Shown here piece after piece: positions 55,562-64,000 of a stretch of 64,000 nucleotides of DNA. Origin of the DNA: Bettongia penicillata ogilbyi (taxonomy: Eukaryota > Chordata > Mammalia > Diprotodontia > Potoroidae). How positions within the stretch are numbered: the first letter of the stretch is position 1; every line of letters starts with the position of its first letter. The notes under the pieces are model-generated. The model had not been told where the DNA came from. It did no database searches and saw only the letters and a program-made list of their open reading frames with translations. Location: the NCBI GenBank assembly GCA_023548195.1, contig JAJHZJ010000013.1, forward strand, positions 3,357,001 through 3,421,000. Direction: 5' to 3'. A program made the translations under genes and the position numbers.

Positions 55562-56460
55562 CACAGAACTTTTTGCTGAGCATCTGATGTGTGAAAAAGC
55601 TGAAAGCAGGTTTTTGTTTTGTGTTTCCCCAGCCAGCCCTGGGTTTAGCTTGTGAAGGGGGGGGCGTGGTCTCCTCAGCTGAACCGAGTCAAATTTGACA
55701 AGCTCAGGGGCTGGTGATCCCAGCTGCCCTATATTGTCTCACTGATTCCCCAGGAGTGCTGAGGCGCGCCTACATATGTTAATTAGTGTTCCCACCCCTC
55801 CCGGGGCTCCGGAGTCTCCTGGGTGCTGAGGCTTGCCTGGGTCCTTGCCTGGGAGTATTCTCTGCTCTGGGTCCTCTGTCCCTCCAGTTTGCCTCTGCCA
55901 CAGTCGGAGGAATCCCCCTTAGCTATCTTCCTAGCCTCAGGTGTTGTGAGACTCTTATGGGGATTTTTCTGGGGAAATATTTTACGGTTCTCTCACGGTC
56001 AGCAAGAGGGGAGGAGAGAGAATTGACTGTCAAGATCGTTCTGCCATTCTGGCTCCCGGAGGTTCAAGCAGGTGAGTTACCGAAGTTTGAACTTGAGGCT
56101 GAAGGTCTCAGCAGCTGTTGTGCTGATATCTGGCGCTCGTGGGCTCTCCCTGGCTCAGCTCAGCTTCTCTCCCACCCTTGGTGCCGCTCCAACAGTTCCC
56201 TCCGCCGCTCTCAGGTTTCTCGAGACCCTTCCTGTCCGCTGTGCTGTCGGGCTCACCGCCACGAAACAGAGCCTTCCCGTGGGCGTTCCAGTTCAACCTG
56301 GGCTCCGAATCCATCACAGTCTGTCTCCCGCTAGATTCCGCACCTCCACAATTTGGTCAGATTCTCCTTTCAGAGGTATCCGAAGGAGTTTTCCTGAGAG
56401 CTTAGGTGAGTTGGTGCTCTCAGTCTACGCCCCCCCCCACCCCTCCCGCCCAAAATTTTT
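55562..56460 (-). promoter_or_regulatory. CpG-rich block resembling an L1 5' UTR
   Basis: It is much richer in G+C and CpG than its surroundings (an AscI-type ggcgcgcc at 55,763, a long C run at 56,428). On the minus strand 56,041-56,060 reads 'gggagccagaatggcag', like the start of an L1 promoter with a weak YY1 core. The minus-strand layout would be upstream sequence (56,460 to 56,065), start motif, then about 500 bp of 5' UTR to 55,562. An open frame of 182 codons (55,786-56,334 plus) has no domain and looks compositional. A solo LTR or unmethylated CpG island are alternatives. Confidence 0.45.
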
Positions 56461-56611
56461 GATGTATTGGCTTAGTTGTGCTATACGTTTGAAAATCCGT
56501 TATTCTAAAGAAATTCTCTAGGTGGGAGATGGGTATATTGGAATATTAATGTTATGTAACAAACAAAATGTAAAGATATCTTTATAATAGGTTAATAATT
56601 ACTGTAAAATT
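56461..56611. other. AT-rich spacer
   Basis: Low-complexity AT-rich DNA between the CpG-rich block and module D. Nothing recognised. Confidence 0.4.
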
Positions 56612-57129
56612 GAAGCAACTTAAAGGAGGTATTATGCTTAATAACATTCCAACTTATGAAACCATTTTAGGCAAAGACATGAATATTTATAAAAATGTAA
56701 ACAGATCAGATCAACAGGAGAGAAAATGAAATACTTAGGCCCCTCTTAATAAAGAAATTGAAAAAGCTTTAAATGATGTCCCTAAGTGAAACTCCCAGGA
56801 TCACTTGGATTGACAAGTGAAGACTACCAAACATTAATCTACTTAGTTCTAAAGCTGCTCCTAAGAGTTGGTACTCTCCGACCTTGTCCAGCCATGGATC
56901 AAGCCTTCTAAAACAGAATCCCCCTTCTCTCTCTGGCAGGCTTACTGCACCTTCTTCCACAAAACTGGGGCTTCTACTGAAACTCAACCTGATGTGTTCG
57001 TCCTTTGTTTGGGAAGGACTCGGATTTCGAGGCACTCTCTTAGAGAGACAGTATGCATATTCAATGAATAGATATCTTTAAGATATAATCAGGGAATGAT
57101 CACTGTAAGGAGCAAAAGAAAAAAAAATT
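56612..57129 (-). repeat. Module D, inverted copy
   Basis: Reverse complement of 47,830-48,349 with isolated mismatches (coordinate sum 104,959 across the middle). Here the outer end adjoins AT-rich sequence and not a TG array. Confidence 0.85.
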
Positions 57130-59468
57130 TTATCATTTCTAGAAAACAATTACCGGATAGTTTAATTGGTATGGCACTCAATGTGTAAATTAATTTAGGT
57201 AGAATTGTCATTTTTATTATATTAGCGCGGCCTGCCCATGAACAACTGGTGTTTTTCCACTTCCTTAAAAGTGATTTTATTTGTGCGAGAAGCGTCCGGT
57301 AATTGTGTTCGTATAGTCCCTAGGTTTGTTCTGGCAGGTAAACTCCTAAGTCTTTTATTGTGTCTACCCTAGCTTGAAATGGGATTTCCCTTTCTCTCTC
57401 TTGCTGTTGGACTTTGTTGCCGATACATAGGAATGCAGAAGATTTGTGTGGGTTTATTTTATAACCTGCTACTTTGCCGAAGTTGTTTGTTATTGCAGCT
57501 AGTTTGTTCCTTGAGTCTCTGGGATTCTCTAAGTAGATCATCCTATTCTCTCCAAAGAGTGATGACTTAGTTTCTTCTTGGGCTGTTTCTATTCCTTCAG
57601 TTTTTTCACCTGGTCTAATTGCGACAGTAACATTTCGAGTACCATATTGAATAATAGTGGTGATAATTGATGGACATCCTTGTTTCACCCCTGATCTTCT
57701 TGGAAATGCATCTAGCTTATCCCCATTGCATATCATGCTTGTTGAAGGCTTTAGGTAGATAGCGCTTCATTATTTTATGGAAAGTTCCCTCTGTTCCTAT
57801 GTTCTCCAGTGTTTTTCATAGGAATGGGGGTTGTTTGTTGAAAGCTTTTCCTACATCTATTGAGATAATCACGTGGTCTTTGTTAGTTTTGTTGTTCATA
57901 CGCTCAATAATCCTAATAGATTTCCTGATATTGAACCAGTCCTGCATTCCTGGTATGAATCCTACCAGATCATAATGTATTATTTTCGCGATAAGATGCT
58001 GAATTCGTTTTGCTAGTATCTTGTTTAAAATTTTTGCATCTATATTCATTAGAGAAACTGGTCTATAATTTTCTTTCTCTGCTCTGTCTCTTCCAAGTTT
58101 TTCCGAGTAGGTACATGATTGGGACATGTTTTGTCTCCTACAAATATGATACGCATTTGCACCATAGAAAGAATTTGGAAGGAATCCTTCTTCCCCAATT
58201 TTCAAAAATAGTCTGTAGAGTATCGGAATTAACTGTTCTTGAAAGAGTTGATAGAATTCACTTGTGAATCCATCTGTTCCTGGAGATGTGTTTTCTAGGG
58301 AAGTTCTTTGATAGCTTGATCAATTTCTTTTTCTGAGATGGAGTTGCTTAAGTATTCAACTTCCTCCTCTGTTAATCCGGGCAAATTGTATTGTTTTGTT
58401 TTGTTTTTTAAAATACGCATCCATCTCGTTTAGATTATCGAATTTGTGGGCATATGGTTGGGCAAAGTGGTTTCTAATTATTGTTTTAATTTCCTCCTCA
58501 TTGGAGGTGAGTTCGCCCCTTTCATTTTTAAAATTAGTAATGTGACTTTCTTCTTTCTTTTTTTCATCAATTTGACCAAAGTTTCATCAACTTTCCGAGT
58601 TCTTTTCCCCCAAAAACCATCTATTGGTTTTATTTATTAATTCAGTAGTTTTCTTAATTTCATTTTTATTAATCTCTCCTTTGCTTTTTAATGTTTCCAG
58701 TTTGGTAATTTCTTGGGGATTTTGGATTTGTTCTTTTTCTAGCTTTCTCAGCTGCATGCCCAAGTCATTGATCTCCTCTTTCTCTAGTTTATTTATGCAG
58801 GCATTCGAAGGTACAAAATTTCCCCTAAGAACTGCTTTTTGCGGTATCCCACAAGATTTCATAGGTTGCCTCGTTATTGTCATTCTTTTGAATGAAGTTA
58901 TTGATTGTTTCCGCGATTTCTTCTTTAACCCATTCCTTCTTTAGGATTAGATAATTTGGTTTCCAACTGAGTTTTAGGTTATCTTTCCATGGCCTCTCAT
59001 TACATCTCCTTTTTATTGCATTAGGATCTGAGAAGGATGCATTCATTATCTCGGCCTTTCTGCACTGGGTTGTGAGAATTTTACGTCCTAGAACGTGGTC
59101 AATCTTTGCAAATGTTCCCTGTTCTCTCCCTAAGAGAAAAAGGTATGTTCCTTTCTATTCTCATTCAATTTTCTCCAAAGGTCTATCATATCTACCTTAT
59201 CTAGAGTTTTTCCTCGTTTATTTTTGGGTTAGATTTATAGAGCATTGAAAGGGGGAGGTTGAGGTCCCGCACTAGTATAGGTTTGCTGACAAATTCTTCC
59301 TTCAACCTCCCCAACCTCTCCCCTAGGTATCTGGACACTATGCCACTTGGAGCATACATGTTTAGTGATGATATTACTTCGTTGTCTATGGTGCCTTTTA
59401 GCAGGATATCATTAACATCCTTTGTTGATCAGATCAACAGAAGAGAATATGAAATACTTAGGCTCCTC
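57130..59468 (-). pseudogene. L1 ORF2 fragment (endonuclease end to RT C-terminal side), minus strand, most complete copy
   Basis: Reading leftward: S-V-D-L-I-N-K-G-C (59,440), D-P-N-A-I-K-R-R-C-N-E-R-P (59,025), the shared insert Y-H-I-C-R-R-Q-N (58,150), motif [15 protein letters not shown] (57,680), FGEN at 57,556-57,545 instead of FADD, and N-N-F-G-K-V-A-G-Y-K-I-N-P-H-K-S-S-A-F-L. It corresponds to 50,577-52,584 (sum about 110,044) plus 47,326-47,829 (sum 104,959), so it shows how the two left pieces were once contiguous. Frameshifts and stops make it inactive. Confidence 0.85.
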
Positions 59469-60942
59469 AAACACATACACACATATACACACACAGATAG
59501 AGACATAAACTAATACAGATACACACACATACGCACGCATACACACACGTACACACATACACACATATACAGACACAGATACACACACATACACACACAT
59601 AAACACACAGATACACATACAGATACACACACATGCATATACACATACGTACACATAGACATACACACAAACATGCACACACACATACACATACCCACAT
59701 ACACACAGATACACACGCATACACATACAGATACACACATACGCAAGCATACACACACATACACAGACATACACGTAAACACACATACACACACACACAT
59801 ACACACACACATACACGGCTCCATGATGATGCTCAGATTCCATCTGAGCTTATCACCAGGGTTCAGTTTGTAACTTATCCACGTGTAATGACACATACAC
59901 ACATACACGCACATACGCACATACACACACACATACACACACTTACACACCTACACACATACACATACACACAGATACAAACATACACACATACAGATAT
60001 ACACACACGCATGCATACACACAATACACACATACACACATACACAGACACAGATGCACACACACATAAACAAACATACCCACATACACACGTACATACA
60101 CATAGACATCCACACAAACATGCACACACACATACACATACACACATACACACACATACAAACAGAGATAAACACACATACACACATACACACATATGCA
60201 CGCATACACACACATACACACACGTACATACACATAGATATACACACAAACATGCACACACGCATACACATACACAAATATGCAGACACATATACACACA
60301 CATGCACACATACACTTAGAGATACACACACATACACACACCCATACACACACATACACATAGACACATACACACACATACACATATACACATACATACA
60401 CATAGACATACACATAAACATGCACACACATATACATACACACAGATACACACAAATACACACAGATACACAAATATACGCACGCATGCACACACATACA
60501 CACACACATGCACACATACACTTAGAGATACGCACACAAACACACCCATACACACACATACACATAGACACATACAGACACATACACATATACACATACA
60601 TACACATAGACATACACACAAACATGCACACACATACACATACACACAGATACACACACATACACACAAATACACACAGATACACAAACATACGCACGCA
60701 TGCACACACATACACACATACACGCACATACAAATACAGATACACACACATACGCATGCATACACACACAATACACACAAACATGCACACACATACACAC
60801 AGATACACAGACACATACACATACAGATACACACATACGCACGCATACACACATGCACATACACACATACACACAAACATACACATACACACATACATAT
60901 ACACACACATACATAAACACATACACACTCATAGACACACAC
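59469..60942 (-). repeat. CA-rich array (TG on minus strand), right, part 1
   Basis: Inverted counterpart of the TG array at 48,350: it begins at the same ORF2 junction ('ggctcctcaaacacatacac'). The same higher-order phrases occur in complement ('acgcacgcatacacacac'). A local duplication is visible at about 60,310-60,520 versus 60,520-60,720 ('cacttagagatac' twice). Confidence 0.9.
59817..59891 (-). repeat. 80-bp island, copy 5
   Basis: Complement of the island at 48,674, with 'ccatgatgatgctcagattc' and 'acgtgtaatga'. Hairpin arms intact. Confidence 0.9.
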
Positions 60943-61775
60943 ATTACTACACCCTTTCTAGTTACCCTCAAGGATGCCACCAAGGCATTTTTATGCTGCC
61001 CTAAACACTGGCTCTACCTTTCATCAGCTAAAAACTGCTTTTCGGAGTTGCCCCAGAAAGGCAGCCAAACTTAAGCTGAGTTGCTCCTCCTGATCCTACC
61101 CATCCTGCTAGTGCTGGATAGAGATCACGTCCGAGGGCAAGCATGGTCAAACCTGGAAAGTCTGCATTGGTAATGACCCAGACATGAAAAGACACCAATT
61201 GTGCCTGTGTCTCTGGCATCTGGACCTCAGGAGATACTGAGATGTGTTAATAATAATACCATGAATGGCTACATTTGTTCAGTGCCTGCCATGTACCAGG
61301 AACTGTGCAGAACACTTTACCATGATCATCTCAAATGATAGTCACAAGAACCCCTTTGGAATAGGTGCTATCAACATCCCCATCTTAAGACTTGAGAAAG
61401 CTGAGGCAGACAGACGTTCATTTTCGTGGTCATCCTATACCTACCTGTAGCAGAAGGGAGAACATAGTATTGGAAATTGTACCCCCTGTATTACCCAGTC
61501 AATGGGGCCATAGGAGAGGGACTTTGTAGTCAGGTAAAGGTTTTTATGACTTACTTTTGTTTCTGCAGGCTGTTATATTCACCCCTCCAGAGTGTGAAGA
61601 AGTGCTTTCTCATGGTCTTGCCTCAGAAGCAAGAAGTGTGGCTGAGGTCAGAAGCATTTCATGATCCCTGGGCCCAAATCTCAGCTACCATTACTAGCCT
61701 AGCCCTCCACTGTCTTACCTCCAGGGAACCTTCATCTTTTCACATTCTACAAGCTAGCAAAATGCTTTTTGCTCG
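60943..61775. other. Unique-looking island inside the CA array
   Basis: About 830 bp of ordinary complexity sequence. 61,255-61,410 is a MIR-type SINE. An open frame at 61,477-61,911 runs into a TG tract and has no recognised domain. 61,535-61,570 looks like a donor and acceptor pair but is too short for an intron. No gene called. Confidence 0.5.
61255..61410 (+). repeat. MIR-type SINE
   Basis: 'gtgcctgccatgtaccagga', 'cagaacactttaccatgatc', 'ccccatcttaagacttgag', 'gctgaggcagac' follow MIR order. Confidence 0.7.
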
Positions 61776-61870
61776 GTGTCTATGTGTGTGTATGTGTTTA
61801 TGTATGTGTGTGTGTATATGTATGTGTGTTTATGCTTGTGTGTATGTGTGTATGCGTGTGTATGTGTATG
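61776..61870 (+). repeat. Short TG array on the plus strand
   Basis: About 95 bp of TG/TATG, opposite in strand to the arrays on both sides. Confidence 0.9.
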
Positions 61871-62611
61871 ACGCTAACTCACCCAAACTACTGGATCAAG
61901 ACCCTCCATAAATCCATTCTCCACTCACCCCACACTACTTGACCATGCCTACATCACTACCAGTGTCTTTCTGAATATGACACATACACATATACACATA
62001 CACATACACATACACACAGATACACACATACACACATATACACACATATACAGATACACACACATACGCACGCATGTACACACATACACACATACACACA
62101 AACATGCAGACACACGTACACACACATACACACACAGATACACACAAACATACACACATACACATACACATACACACACGCACGCATACTCACACACATA
62201 CACACATACACACACATACATATACACACATACAGAAAGACCTACACACACACACACACTCATACATACACATAGACATACACACAACCATGCACACACA
62301 CATACACATACACACATATACAGACACAGATACACACACATACACACACATAAACCCACAGATACACACATATACGCACGCATAGACACACATAAACACA
62401 CAAAAACACACACATACATATACACACATATGTACACATAGACATACACACAAACATGCACACACATACACATACACACAGATACACACACATGCACACA
62501 CAGATACACACATGCACACACAGATACACACATACGCACGCATACACACACATAAACAGCCATACACGTACACACACATACACACACACATACACATACA
62601 CACACTCATAC

Positions 62612-62691
62612 ACTTGGCTCCATGATGGTGCTCAGATTCCATCTGAGCTTATCACCAGGGTTCAGTTTCTAACTTGTCCACGTGTAATGAC
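62612..62691 (-). repeat. 80-bp island, copy 6
   Basis: 'cttggctccatgatggtgct' to 'ccacgtgtaatga', complement orientation, hairpin arms intact. Confidence 0.9.
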
Positions 62692-63710
62692 ACATACACA
62701 CATACACACACATACACACACACATAGACACACACCTACACACACTTACACACCTACACACATACACATACACACACAGATACAGACATACACACACATA
62801 CAGATACACACACATACGCATGCATACACACACAATACACACATACACAGACACAGATGCACACACATACACAATCATACTCACCCACATACACACATAC
62901 ATACACATAGACATCCACACAAACATGCACACACGTACACATACACACATACACACATAAACACAGAGATACACACACATACACACAAACATGCACACAC
63001 AGATACACACATACACACACATACATATACACACACATACATAAATACACACACATACACAATTACATACACATAGACATAAACCCAACCATGCACACCC
63101 ACATACACAAACACACATATACAGACACAGATACACACACATAAACAGACAGATACACACACATAAACACACAGATACAGACACATACGCATGCATACAC
63201 ACACACATAAACCCACACATAAACACACATACATATACACACATACGTACACATAGACATACACACAAACATGCACACACACATAAACATACACAGATAC
63301 ACACACATACACACACTTACACACCTACACACATACACACACATACACACATACATAAATACACACACACATACACACATACATACCCATAGACATACAC
63401 CCAACCATGCACACCCACATACACATACGCACATATACAGACACAGATACACACACACATACACACACATAAACACACATATACACACACATACGCACGC
63501 ATACACACACACATAAACACACACATACACACACATACATATAAACACATACGTACACATAGACATACACACAAACATGCACACACATACACATACACAG
63601 ATACACACACATACACATACAGATACACACATACGCACGCATACACACACATATACAGACATACACGTGCACACACATACACACACACATACATATACAC
63701 ACACACATAC

Positions 63711-63790
63711 ACTTGGCTCCATGATGGTGCTCAGATTCCATCTGAGCTTTTCACCAGGGTTCAGTTTCTAACTTGTCCACGTGTATTGAC
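63711..63790 (-). repeat. 80-bp island, copy 7
   Basis: As copy 6 with 'gagcttttcacc' and 'gtgtattga' changes. 1,099 bp from copy 6. Confidence 0.9.
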
Positions 63791-64000
63791 ACATACACAC
63801 ATGCACACACATACACACACTCATACACATACACATACACACACTTACACACCTACACACTTACACATACACACAGATACAGACATACACACACATACAG
63901 ATACACACACATACGCATGCATACACACACCATACACACATACACACATATACAGACACAGATGCACACACACATACACAAAGATACTCACCCACATACA

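Larger units (their letters stand above)
61979..64000 (-). repeat. CA-rich array (TG on minus strand), right, part 2
   Basis: Same composition and higher-order phrases as part 1. It continues past the window end, so its length is unknown. Confidence 0.9.

Noticed and set aside
55786..56334. 182-codon open frame as a host gene exon
   Set aside because: Pro/Ser/Leu-rich compositional frame in a CpG-rich L1-promoter-like block, with overlapping open frames on both strands.
59951..60928. 325-codon minus-strand open frame in the CA array
   Set aside because: Same dinucleotide artefact; no domain or start context, and the frame changes with array length.
61535..61570. Splice donor and acceptor-like pair ('aggtaaag' and 'tttctgcag')
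   Set aside because: The interval is far shorter than a functional vertebrate intron, and the flanking frame runs into a TG tract.

Overview
The window looks like nuclear DNA from a marsupial genome. It carries many MAR1-type CORE-SINEs (marsupial SINEs with an RTE/BovB-like 3' tail), L2 and L3/CR1 LINE fragments, marsupial-type L1, and two long half-L1 (HAL1) retrotransposons that have an ORF1 gene but no ORF2. I found no host protein-coding gene, tRNA, rRNA or CRISPR array. The only long, protein-like reading frames belong to retrotransposons. Family assignments are from recognition of the sequence by eye, and subfamily names are tentative.

Bases 1-37,800 are ordinary repeat-rich intergenic or intronic DNA. 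They hold nested SINEs and L2 pieces, a near-complete minus-strand HAL1 (about 15,041-17,977) inserted into a SINE with a recognisable target-site duplication, a decayed plus-strand HAL1 (23,890-25,690), L1 fragments (25,695-26,525), a LINE 3' end coding for a C2H2-like finger (31,480-31,800), and a badly mutated L1 ORF2 (33,040-36,487). Three copies of an unclassified repeat (here called family X) lie at 11.8, 20.0 and 26.6 kb.

Bases 37,840-64,000 are different. A second minus-strand HAL1 (37,840-40,640) directly abuts a tandem satellite with a period near 340 bp (40,641-46,922, about 20 monomers, at least three monomer classes). Beyond it lies a nested set of inverted duplications: satellite, HAL1 3' module, L1 ORF2 fragment, SINE remnant plus unknown segment (module D), TG-rich array, then ORF2 fragment, HAL1 3' module and satellite again in opposite orientation, a CpG-rich L1-promoter-like block, module D, ORF2 fragment and a CA-rich array that runs off the end. 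The TG and CA arrays are not simple microsatellites: seven copies of an 80-bp non-TG island with an 8-bp hairpin are embedded in them, always oriented with the TG strand.

The ORF2 copies share the same disabling changes, including loss of the reverse-transcriptase FADD pair. They therefore multiplied by DNA-level duplication, not as independent active L1s. I read 40.6-64 kb as a composite macrosatellite or palindromic segmental duplication. Chromosomal location (pericentromeric, subtelomeric, sex chromosome) cannot be told from the sequence, and an assembly artefact in part of the inverted structure cannot be excluded.
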